From Elusimicrobiales bacterium (GTDB lineage: Bacteria > Elusimicrobiota > Elusimicrobia > Elusimicrobiales > UBA9959): a DNA stretch of 64,000 nucleotides. Below, piece after piece: positions 16,112 to 23,880 of this stretch. The position numbers were made by a program, and so were the translations under genes. Positions within the stretch are counted from its first letter, which is position 1. The number at the start of each line of letters is the position of its first letter. The notes beneath the pieces were generated by a model. That model had not been told where the DNA came from and made no database searches. It was given only the letters and a program-made list of their open reading frames with translations. The stretch spans positions 1 to 64,000 of the forward strand of contig JAQTZB010000001.1 in assembly GCA_028688015.1 (NCBI GenBank). The letters are read 5' to 3'.

Positions 16112-17344
16112 ATGGGAAAATCCGAGATCATCGCCGGGCTTGACATGGGGTCGGGCCGGGTAACCTGCGTAATAGCCGAACGCGACGACGAGCATAACAA
16201 GCTCCGCGTGCTCGCCGGGGCGACCGTGCCCTGCAAGGGCCTCAAGGGCGGCGTGGTCGTCAACATCGAGGAGGCCGCGCGGGCCGTAGAGCACGTGATG
16301 GACGCGGCGGAGAGCAAGGCCAACGAGGTCGTCGGCGAGGTCTACCTCGGCGTGCGCGGCGCGCACATCCAGGCTTTCGACAGCAAGGGCGCCTACAACA
16401 TCGCCCGCACCGACAAGGAGATCACCGGCGAGGACGTCGCCAACGTGATCGAGACAGCCAAGGCCTTCCAGCTCTCCCCGGACCGCGAGATCCTGCACGT
16501 CGTACCGCAGGGTTACTCGCTGGACCGCCAGCGCGGCGTGCCGAACCCGGTGGGCATGGAGGGCGCCCTGCTCGAGGTCGGCGTCCACATCATCACCGCC
16601 GCCAGCCCCGCCATCAGCAACCTGTTCAAGTCCGTCCATAAGGCCGGCTTCCGCGTGGTCGCCCCGGTCTACACGCTGCTCGCCGTCGGCGAGCTGATCG
16701 TCTCCGAGGAGGAGAAGGAACTGGGCTGCATCCTGATCGACGCGGGCGGCCAGACCACCTCCATCGGCATCTACTCCGAAGGCAGCATCCATTTTTCCCG
16801 CGAGATCCCGCTGGGCGGCGACAGTATAACCCGCGACATCGCCTACGGCCTCGGCACCACGATAGCCGCCGCGCAGGAGATAAAGGAAAAGCACGGCGCG
16901 GTGCTCTCCAAGATCATCGAGGAAGAGAGCCCCATCACCATCACCAAGCTCGACGGCCGCACCAAGAAGGAAGTGAAGCCCCGCGAGCTGCTGGACTTCA
17001 TCCAGCCGCGGGCCGAAGAGACTTTCGAGAAGATCAGCCAGGCCATCCAGACTTCCAGCTACCAGGACCTGCCCGGCGGCGCCATCCTGACCGGCGGCGC
17101 GGCGCTGCTGCGGGGCATGCCCGAGGCGGCCGAAGTGATGCTGGACCTCAGCCAGTCGCGCCTGGGCCTGCCCGCGCAGGAGCTGCTGCAGTGCCCGGAA
17201 GAGTACATGACGCAGCCTTACGTGGGCGCGGTAGCGCTGGTCTGCTACCCGTACCTGAAGAACTGGACCGCCGACGTGTCCGTGCCGGCCCGCGGCGGCG
17301 CGATGGAAAAGAAATTCTGGCGCTGGTTCAAGGACCTTTTTTAA
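16112..17344 (+). CDS. ftsA: Cell division protein FtsA
   Basis: 410 residues with an actin-like ATPase fold: phosphate-1 GLDMGSGRVTCVIAE, an SHS2/1C-type insertion, phosphate-2 LIDAGGQTTSIGIY, and adenosine motif GGAILTGGAALLRGM. The C-terminal amphipathic membrane-targeting helix is visible as KKFWRWFKDLF. FtsA tethers FtsZ filaments to the inner face of the membrane. It follows ftsQ by 52 bases with a GGAG ribosome site and precedes ftsZ by 21 bases. It is canonical in length and motifs. Confidence 0.97.
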   Translation: MGKSEIIAGLDMGSGRVTCVIAERDDEHNKLRVLAGATVPCKGLKGGVVVNIEEAARAVEHVMDAAESKANEVVGEVYLGVRGAHIQAFDSKGAYNIARTDKEITGEDVANVIETAKAFQLSPDREILHVVPQGYSLDRQRGVPNPVGMEGALLEVGVHIITAASPAISNLFKSVHKAGFRVVAPVYTLLAVGELIVSEEEKELGCILIDAGGQTTSIGIYSEGSIHFSREIPLGGDSITRDIAYGLGTTIAAAQEIKEKHGAVLSKIIEEESPITITKLDGRTKKEVKPRELLDFIQPRAEETFEKISQAIQTSSYQDLPGGAILTGGAALLRGMPEAAEVMLDLSQSRLGLPAQELLQCPEEYMTQPYVGAVALVCYPYLKNWTADVSVPARGGAMEKKFWRWFKDLF

Positions 17345-17365
17345 CGCGGTCCGGGGGCGCGGTTT

Positions 17366-18508
17366 ATGTCTGAAAACAGGATACGCTACAACAACGATTT
17401 CCGCGACCGCGAGGCCGTGATCAAGGTGATCGGAGTCGGCGGCGGCGGCGGCAACGCCGTGAACCGCATGGTGGACGCCGAGATCCGCCTGGTGGAGTTC
17501 GTCGCGGTCAACACCGACGCGCAGGACCTGCGCCGCAGCAAGGCCCCCAACCGCATCCAGATCGGCGAGACCCTGACCAAAGGCCTCGGCGTCGGCGGCG
17601 ACCCGTCCAAGGGCGCGGCCGCCGCGACCGAGTCCGTGGAACTGCTGCGCGAGGCCGTGGCCGACGCGGACCTGCTGTTCGTGACGGCGGGCATGGGCGG
17701 CGGCACCGGTACCGGCGCCGCGCCGGTAGTGGCCAAGACCGCCAAGGAAACCAATCCCAACGCGCTGGTCATAGGCGTGGTCACGCGCCCCTTCGCCTTC
17801 GAGGGCAAGCAGCGCGCCGAGCAGGCGCAGGCCGGCATCCACGAGCTGAAGACCCACGCCGACTGCCTGCTGGTCATCCCCAACGACCGCATCCTTTCCG
17901 AGGCCAGCCGCACCACCAGCACCGAGGACGGCTACCGCCTGGCCGACGACGTGCTGCGCCAGGCCATCCAGGGCATCTCCGACGTGATCACGCGCGCCGG
18001 CGCCATCAACGTGGACTTCATGGACGTGCGCCGCATCATGAGCAAGTCCGGCGAGGCCCTGATCGGCATCGGCAGCGCCTCCGGCCTGGACCGGCACATA
18101 GAGGCCGCCAAGAAGGCCATCCATTCCCCGATGCTCGAGAGCGCCGTCATAGACGGCGCCAAGGGCATCCTGGTCAATTTCACGGCGTCGCGCGAAGTGA
18201 TGATGGTGGAAGTTCACGAGGCGATGGAGTACATCAGCAAGAACGCCAACCCGGAGGCCCTGATCAAGTACGGCCAGGCCTTCGACGACACGCTGGGCGA
18301 CGAGCTGAAGATCACCGTGATCGCCACCGGCTTCACGGCCAAGCGCCACGACCTCGCGGGCGAGCTGGTGCGCCGGCGCGCGCTGGACCGCAGCGGCAAG
18401 CCGCGGCGGCCCGACGAGGGGGCGCCCCGGCTGGAGCCGGCCGCCGCCGGAGAAGACCTGGAAAAGCCGGCATACCTGCGCCGCGACCGCGCGCGCAGGC
18501 TGCAGTGA
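17366..18508 (+). CDS. ftsZ: Cell division GTPase FtsZ
   Basis: 380 residues. GTP-binding motifs are GGGGGNAVNRM and the tubulin signature GMGGGTGTGAAPVVA. The T7 synergy loop is intact (NVDFMDVRRIMSKSG). A short linker leads to a C-terminal peptide (DLEKPAYLRRDRARR) resembling the conserved FtsA/ZipA-binding tail, followed by basic residues. It polymerises into the Z-ring. It sits between ftsA and pilT in one operon. Confidence 0.98.
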   Translation: MSENRIRYNNDFRDREAVIKVIGVGGGGGNAVNRMVDAEIRLVEFVAVNTDAQDLRRSKAPNRIQIGETLTKGLGVGGDPSKGAAAATESVELLREAVADADLLFVTAGMGGGTGTGAAPVVAKTAKETNPNALVIGVVTRPFAFEGKQRAEQAQAGIHELKTHADCLLVIPNDRILSEASRTTSTEDGYRLADDVLRQAIQGISDVITRAGAINVDFMDVRRIMSKSGEALIGIGSASGLDRHIEAAKKAIHSPMLESAVIDGAKGILVNFTASREVMMVEVHEAMEYISKNANPEALIKYGQAFDDTLGDELKITVIATGFTAKRHDLAGELVRRRALDRSGKPRRPDEGAPRLEPAAAGEDLEKPAYLRRDRARRLQ

Positions 18509-18529
18509 CGGGGTGGGGGTAACACAGTT

Positions 18530-19618
18530 ATGGCGATAAATCTCAACCTGCTGCTGAAAGTGATGGTGCAGAACAAGGCCTCGGATACGCACATCCGCGG
18601 CGACTCGCAGGTGTTCCTGCGCATCCACGGCAACATCACCCCGATCAATTCCTCAAACATGACCGAGAAGGAAGTGCAGGACATGGTGGCGCCCATGCTG
18701 ACGCCCCGCCTGAAGAAGATCTTCGAGGAGAAGCACGAGTGCGACTTTTCCTACGACGGCGGCGAACTGGGCCGCTTCCGCTTCAACGTGTTCCTGCACA
18801 AGGGCCGCACCGGCGTGGCCATCCGCCACATCCCGCTGAAGATCCCCACCTTCGAAGAGCTGCGGATGCCGACGGAATCGATCAAGAAGATCCTGACCAA
18901 CGAGCGCGGCCTGGTGCTGGTGACCGGCATCACCGGCTCCGGCAAGACCTCCACGCTGGCCGCGATGATAGAATACCTCAACTCCACCTGGGACGCGCAC
19001 ATCATCACCATCGAGGACCCGATAGAGTTCTCCTTCACCGAGAAGAAGTGCATCATCAGCCAGCGCGAGATCGGCTCCGACACGACCAACTTCGTGGACG
19101 CCCTGCGCGCCGCCATGCGCCAGGACCCCGACATCATCCTCGTCGGCGAGATGCGCGACCTGGAGACGGTCTCGGCCGCCATTACCGCCGCGGAGACCGG
19201 CCACCTGGTGTTCGGTACCCTGCACACCATGAACGCCGTGCAGACGCTTTCGCGCATCGTGGACCTGTTCCCGCCGCACCAGCAGGTGCAGGTGCGCATG
19301 CAGCTCTCGGAGAGCATGAGGGCCATCATCTCCCAGCGCCTGCTGCCGTGCACCAAGGGCGGCCGCCTGCCGGCCGTGGAGATAATGACGGCCACGCCGC
19401 ACGTGAAGAAGATGATCGCCGAGAACACGCTGGACGCCGTCACGCAGGCCATCGCCAAGGGCGGCTTTTACGGCATGCAGACTTTCAACCAGTCGCTGGT
19501 CAAGATGCACAAGGACGGCCTGGCCAAGCTCGAAGATATCCTGCAGGCGGCGTCGAACCCCGACGACGTGCTGCTGGCCATCAAGGGCATAGAGCAGGAC
19601 ATCAACGCCAAGGCCTAG
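18530..19618 (+). CDS. pilT: Type IV pilus retraction ATPase PilT
   Basis: 362 residues. An N-terminal PAS-like domain (ASDTHIRGDSQVFLRI) precedes a RecA-like ATPase: Walker A GITGSGKTSTLAA, Asp box IEDPIEF, Walker B DPDIILVGEMRD, His box TGHLVFGTLHT. The AIRAG-type C-terminal motif is not obvious, and the N-terminus (SDTHIRGD) differs from SDLHL, so PilU is possible. It hydrolyses ATP to depolymerise pili. It follows ftsZ by 21 bases with a GGGGGT ribosome site, linking pili and division in one transcription unit. Confidence 0.93.
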   Translation: MAINLNLLLKVMVQNKASDTHIRGDSQVFLRIHGNITPINSSNMTEKEVQDMVAPMLTPRLKKIFEEKHECDFSYDGGELGRFRFNVFLHKGRTGVAIRHIPLKIPTFEELRMPTESIKKILTNERGLVLVTGITGSGKTSTLAAMIEYLNSTWDAHIITIEDPIEFSFTEKKCIISQREIGSDTTNFVDALRAAMRQDPDIILVGEMRDLETVSAAITAAETGHLVFGTLHTMNAVQTLSRIVDLFPPHQQVQVRMQLSESMRAIISQRLLPCTKGGRLPAVEIMTATPHVKKMIAENTLDAVTQAIAKGGFYGMQTFNQSLVKMHKDGLAKLEDILQAASNPDDVLLAIKGIEQDINAKA

Positions 19619-19654
19619 GCCTGGCTGGATCTAGAGACAGTTCCCGGAGGGACT

Positions 19655-20374
19655 ATGTTCGCAGAAGGCTATATCGGCATCGCGGGGATCATCGGCGTGG
19701 GCAAGTCCACGCTGACCATGGAGCTGGCCAAGGCGCTCAACTTCGAGCCCGTGCTCGAGGAGGTGGGCGGGAACCCGTACCTCGAGGGCTTCTACGGCGA
19801 CATGAAGCAGTTCGGCACCATCATGCAGATCTGGCTGCTGAACCACCGCTTCCGCCAACACCGCGAGTTCGTCAGCCGCATCAGCCTCGGCAAGATCCGC
19901 GGCGTGGTGCAGGACAGGACGATCTGGGAAGACACCATCTTTGCCCGCATGCTCAACCGCCACCCCGACAAGATCATCTCGGACATGGATTACAACACCT
20001 ACCTGGACCTGTTCGACAACATGGTCCTGCGCGAGATGGTGTTCCCGCAGCTGATGATCTTCCTCGACTGCCGCGTCGAGACCTCCATCGCCCGCATCAA
20101 GTCCCGCGGCCGCAACATGGAGAAGAGCATCGACCCCTATTACCTGAAGAGCCTGCAGGAGAACTACTACGAGTTCATCGAGGAGATGGAGGACGCCGGG
20201 GTGCGCATCCTCCGCCTGAACTGGGAGAGCTACCAGCCCATCAGCGAGGTGGTGCGCCTGGTGCACGAGTATTCCCTGAAGCCCTCCAATTTCACCAAGT
20301 GGGTGCGCCCGCTGCGCAAGATGGGCATGGACAACGCCGCCAACCTGCCCAACAAAGTGGCGGTGGCCCGCTGA
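19655..20374 (+). CDS. Deoxynucleoside kinase family protein
   Basis: 239 residues. The P-loop is GIAGIIGVGKST, the DRS-like motif is QDRTIWEDT, and a lid Arg-rich stretch is IARIKSRGRNMEKS. The family phosphorylates deoxynucleosides such as dA, dG or dT for nucleotide salvage; the substrate cannot be told from sequence. A GGAGGGAC ribosome site precedes the ATG. Its stop overlaps the cmk start by one base (TGATG), so two nucleotide kinases are translated in series. Confidence 0.88.
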   Translation: MFAEGYIGIAGIIGVGKSTLTMELAKALNFEPVLEEVGGNPYLEGFYGDMKQFGTIMQIWLLNHRFRQHREFVSRISLGKIRGVVQDRTIWEDTIFARMLNRHPDKIISDMDYNTYLDLFDNMVLREMVFPQLMIFLDCRVETSIARIKSRGRNMEKSIDPYYLKSLQENYYEFIEEMEDAGVRILRLNWESYQPISEVVRLVHEYSLKPSNFTKWVRPLRKMGMDNAANLPNKVAVAR

Positions 20375-21060
20375 TGAGGCCGGACGGCATCGTCATAGCC
20401 ATAGACGGCCCGGCCGGCGTCGGCAAATCCACCGTCGGCAAGCTGGTGGCCGCGCGCGTGGGGTACCGCTTTATCAGCACCGGCAAGATGTACCGGGCGC
20501 TGGCCTGGCAGGCCCTCGAGCGGAGCCAGGACCTGGAAAGCGACGACGGACTGGTTAAGCTCGCCCTCTCGCTGCGCTGGGACTTTCCCAGGGGCGCCGG
20601 TCCGGAGGCGGACATCTGCCTCGACGGGCGAAAGCTGGAGCTGGAGCTGGTGGAGGAGCGCGTCAGCAAGGCCTCCTCGGCCATCGCGCGCCTGCCCGGC
20701 GTGCGGCTCTTCATGAAGGAGATGCAGCGCCAGGCCGGGCTGCGCGGCGGGGTGGTGATGGAGGGCCGCGACATCGGCACCAACGTTTTTCCCGACGCCG
20801 AACTGAAGATCTACCTTGACGCCTCGGCGGCGGCCCGCGCCAAGCGCCGGGTAGGCCAGTTGCGCGAGCAGGGCCTGCCGGCCGATTACGACGAGATACT
20901 CGATTTCATAAAGAAGCGCGACGCGCAGGATTCAGGCCGGGCGGTCAACCCCCTGAGGAAGGCCGACGACGCGAACTACGTGGATTCCACCGAACTGCCG
21001 CGCGACCGGGTGGTGGCCGCCATCGTCGACCTCTTCAACCTCGCCACCAAGAAATACTGA
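20374..21060 (+). CDS. cmk: Cytidylate kinase
   Basis: 228 residues. P-loop IDGPAGVGKSTVGKLVA, the family motif STGKMYRALAWQ, and GRDIGTNVFPDAELKIYLDAS are all present. Converts CMP/dCMP to the diphosphate. It overlaps the preceding kinase by one base and the following acyltransferase by one base. cmk next to plsC and an S1 gene is a widely conserved neighbourhood. Confidence 0.97.
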   Translation: MRPDGIVIAIDGPAGVGKSTVGKLVAARVGYRFISTGKMYRALAWQALERSQDLESDDGLVKLALSLRWDFPRGAGPEADICLDGRKLELELVEERVSKASSAIARLPGVRLFMKEMQRQAGLRGGVVMEGRDIGTNVFPDAELKIYLDASAAARAKRRVGQLREQGLPADYDEILDFIKKRDAQDSGRAVNPLRKADDANYVDSTELPRDRVVAAIVDLFNLATKKY

Positions 21061-21686
21061 TGCCGGCCGAACCCCATAAAGAACGCCCCCTCCTGCTGCT
21101 GCTGGTCTACCTGTTTTTCAGGACTTTCTTCAGGCTCTTCAACCGCATCAGGGTGGAAGGCCTTGAGAATATCCCGCCCACCGGCCCTCTGATAGTCGCC
21201 TGCAACCATCTTTCCAACGCGGATCCCCCGGCGCTGCTCTCGTACCTGGCCCTGGTCCGCCTGCCCAATATCATCGCCAAGAAGGAGCTGTTCTCCATTT
21301 TCCCGTTGAGCTATTACCTGCCCCGCTGGGGGGCCATCCCCGTCGACCGGGTCAGGGAAGGCGGCGACCTCGGGGCCCTGCGCGGCTGCCTTACCGCGCT
21401 CAAGCGCGGGGGCTGCCTGGTTATCTTCCCGGAGGGGACGCGCGCCAAGGGCCGCAAGCTGAAGCCCAAGCCTGGCGTGGCGCTGATGGCCCACAAAGCG
21501 GGGGTCCCGGTGCTGACCGCCCGCATATTTAACAGCGAAAATTTCTCAAAATTAGGTAAAATAACTATTAAATACGGTTCTATCCGGACTTTCGAGCCGC
21601 CCCCGGACGGGGACCTGAAGGCCGCCTACGCCAGATTTTCAGAAGCTGTGATGTCCGACATCTTTTCGATAACAGAGGAGCAGTAG
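21060..21686 (+). CDS. plsC: 1-acylglycerol-3-phosphate acyltransferase (PlsC family)
   Basis: 208 residues. Catalytic motif NHLSNAD (H-x4-D), substrate motif FPEGTRAKG, and the conserved WGAIPVDR segment are present. An N-terminal hydrophobic segment (~10-22) anchors it to the inner membrane. It acylates lysophosphatidic acid to phosphatidic acid. It is translationally coupled to cmk (TGATG) and followed 4 bases later by the S1-domain gene. Confidence 0.93.
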   Translation: MPAEPHKERPLLLLLVYLFFRTFFRLFNRIRVEGLENIPPTGPLIVACNHLSNADPPALLSYLALVRLPNIIAKKELFSIFPLSYYLPRWGAIPVDRVREGGDLGALRGCLTALKRGGCLVIFPEGTRAKGRKLKPKPGVALMAHKAGVPVLTARIFNSENFSKLGKITIKYGSIRTFEPPPDGDLKAAYARFSEAVMSDIFSITEEQ

Positions 21687-21690
21687 CCAC

Positions 21691-22884
21691 ATGGAAACCA
21701 ACCAGACCCCCAACCCCGACCTGGAGAACGAGCAGAAACCGGAGCCGGGCCACGACGAAGAAATCTCGATGGCGGACCTGCTGAAGGCCGAGGAGAAGGT
21801 CTCCGAGAAGATCCAGTCCCGCGGGATAGTTTCCGTGAAGGTGGTCCAGGTCACGGCGGACCTGGTGCTGGTGGACGTGGGCGAGAAAAAAGAGGGTGCG
21901 ATCCCGCTGATAGAATTCCAGGACGAAAAGACCCCGGTGCCCGGCGACGAAGTGCAGGCCGTGCTCGATAAGAAGGGCGGCGAGGGCCGCTACACGATGC
22001 TGTCCCACCGCCGCGCCCGCGAGCGCGCCGCCTGGGAGCTTACGAAAAAGCTTTTCGAGGCCAAGGAACGGGTGAAGGGCAAGGTCACCGAACTCGTGAA
22101 GGGCGGTTATATCGTGGACATCGCCGGGATGCGCGCGTTCATGCCGCTCTCCCTGTCCGAACTGGGCGGCGCGCACAAGCACTACCTGCCGCCGAACGCC
22201 AAGATCAAGTTCTATATCACCGACTTCAACGAGCGCGACCGCAAGGTCGTGGTCTCCCGCCGGCAGGTGCTGGAGGAGGACGAGAAGCTGCGCCGCGGCG
22301 AAGTGCTGGCCGAAGTGGCCCCCGGCGGTGTGGTGCGCGGCGTGGTCTCCAAGGTGACCGAGGACTCGCTGCTGGTGCGCTTCCAGGGCATAGAGGGCGT
22401 TGTGCGCGCCGAGGACGTGGCCTGGAAGGACCCCAAGGAAGCGCTGAAGACCTACAAGCGCGGCCAGCGCGTCAAGTGCAAGGTGCTCGCCGTGGACAAG
22501 GCCGGCGAGAAGATAGAATTCGGCCTCAAGCAGCTGATGCCCAACCCCGTGGACATGCTGAAGCGCCGCTTCGCCCGCTTCGCGCGCGTGAAGGCCAAGG
22601 TGGTCTCCGTCGCCCCGGAGGGCGCGGTGGTGAAGGTCGGCGAGCACACCGAGGGCTGGGTCTCCGCCGAGGATTATGGCGCCGAGGGCGCGCCCAAGGA
22701 AGGGGCCGAGCTCAACGGCATCGTGGTCGCCATCAATTCCTCCAATTTCCGCCTCGTCCTCTCGGTGCGCAAAGCCGAGGAGCAGGAGGACCGCAAGCGC
22801 ATGGCGCAGTACCTGAAGGGGGCGCCGTCGCTGACGCTCGGGCAGATCCTGCTCGAGAACTCGGAGGACGAAGGTGAGTTATGA
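21691..22884 (+). CDS. rpsA: S1-domain RNA-binding protein (ribosomal protein S1-like)
   Basis: 397 residues with four S1-type OB-fold units, visible from repeated strands such as GIVSVKVVQVTADLVLVDVGEKKEGAIPL, KGKVTELVKGGYIVDIAGMRAFMPLS, GVVRGVVSKVTEDSLLVRFQGIEGVV, and a degenerate last unit KAKVVSVAPEGAVVKVGEHTEGWV. Gamma-proteobacterial S1 has six domains, so this is the shorter form seen in many phyla. It probably helps mRNA binding to the 30S subunit. The GAGGAG ribosome site lies in the 3' end of plsC. Confidence 0.9.
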   Translation: METNQTPNPDLENEQKPEPGHDEEISMADLLKAEEKVSEKIQSRGIVSVKVVQVTADLVLVDVGEKKEGAIPLIEFQDEKTPVPGDEVQAVLDKKGGEGRYTMLSHRRARERAAWELTKKLFEAKERVKGKVTELVKGGYIVDIAGMRAFMPLSLSELGGAHKHYLPPNAKIKFYITDFNERDRKVVVSRRQVLEEDEKLRRGEVLAEVAPGGVVRGVVSKVTEDSLLVRFQGIEGVVRAEDVAWKDPKEALKTYKRGQRVKCKVLAVDKAGEKIEFGLKQLMPNPVDMLKRRFARFARVKAKVVSVAPEGAVVKVGEHTEGWVSAEDYGAEGAPKEGAELNGIVVAINSSNFRLVLSVRKAEEQEDRKRMAQYLKGAPSLTLGQILLENSEDEGEL

Positions 22885-23857
22885 GCAGCGTCCCGTCTTG
22901 AAGGACGCGCTCAAAAAACTGATCAACTCTTACGGAGCGCCGCTCGGCCTGGGTCTTATCATCCTGCTGGCGGCGCTTTACCTTTTACTGGCGCGCGGCC
23001 GGGGGCCGCTGCCGGAGTTCCCCCGCGAGAGGGGGGATTTCATGCAGGCCGCGCGCGCCGAGCGCCGCCTCGCCGAGCTGGCTAAGCAGGTGGCGCAGAA
23101 TCCAGAAGACATCCGGGCCCTGGACGAGTCCGGGCGCCTCAAGTTCCAACTGGGCGCCCCGCGCTACGTGGAGGCCATCGCCGACCTGGAACGCGCCCGC
23201 GCGCTGGGCCTGGCCGATCCCAGGGCTTTCTATTACCTGGGCGTGATGTACCAGGCCGTGGGGCTGTACGATTTCGCGGCGCAGGAATACCGCCGCTTCC
23301 TGAATAATTTTCCCGGCGACGCCGAGGTCCGCATGCTGCTGGCCAAGCTGTACTACAGTTCCGGGGACTATCCCGGCGCCGTGCGGGAATACGAGGCGCT
23401 GCTCCGGGACGGTGCAGGCGACCCGGTGCTGTTGGAGAACCTGGCCCTTGCCCGCTGGAAGAACAAGCAGGACCCCGCCGCCGCGCTCGCCGAGCTGCGC
23501 TCCAAGGGCGCGCCCGGGGCCTTCCTGGCCGATTACGCCGAAGGGCGCATCAAGTACGAACTTAAAGAGTATCCCGCCGCGCAGGCCCTGCTGGCGCGCG
23601 CCGCCTCGGCCGCCCCTGGGGCCGGCGCCTTCGCCGACCAGGCGGCCCTGTACTGGCTGGCCGGGGATGCGGCATACAAGAACAAGGACGCCGCGGCCGC
23701 GCGCGGCTACCTGCTGGAGCTGCTGAAGGCCAGCCCCGGCCACGAGGAAGGTAAGGCCCTGCTGGCGAAGGCGGAGAAGGCCCTCGCCGCCGCCGAGAAG
23801 GCCCGCCTCGCCGCCGAAAAAGCCGCCGCCAAGGCCGCGGCGAAGAAGAAGAAATAG
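22874..23857 (+). CDS. Membrane-anchored TPR protein
   Basis: 327 residues starting at GTG 22874, inside the end of the S1 gene (11-base overlap, with GGAGGAC upstream). One transmembrane helix (~24-41) is followed by TPR-like repeats (~60-290; AFYYLGVMYQAVGLYDFAAQEYRRFLNNFPGD, MLLAKLYYSSGDYPGAVREYEALL). The C-terminus is an Ala/Lys-rich helix ending KKKK. It probably scaffolds an envelope protein assembly; the partner is unknown. Coupling to the S1 gene seems positional rather than functional. Confidence 0.82.
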   Translation: MSYEQRPVLKDALKKLINSYGAPLGLGLIILLAALYLLLARGRGPLPEFPRERGDFMQAARAERRLAELAKQVAQNPEDIRALDESGRLKFQLGAPRYVEAIADLERARALGLADPRAFYYLGVMYQAVGLYDFAAQEYRRFLNNFPGDAEVRMLLAKLYYSSGDYPGAVREYEALLRDGAGDPVLLENLALARWKNKQDPAAALAELRSKGAPGAFLADYAEGRIKYELKEYPAAQALLARAASAAPGAGAFADQAALYWLAGDAAYKNKDAAAARGYLLELLKASPGHEEGKALLAKAEKALAAAEKARLAAEKAAAKAAAKKKK

Positions 23858-23880
23858 CGCCGGGGGCGCCGCCCGCCTCG

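Noticed and set aside
16016-18628. 870-codon minus-strand frame across ftsA-ftsZ
   Set aside because: Antisense to two canonical genes with high GC third positions; its translation is low-complexity His/Gly/Ala/Val.
18739-20373. N-terminal extension of the cmk frame through pilT and the nucleoside kinase
   Set aside because: Lies out of frame inside two real genes and is Arg/Pro-rich. cmk clearly starts at 20374.
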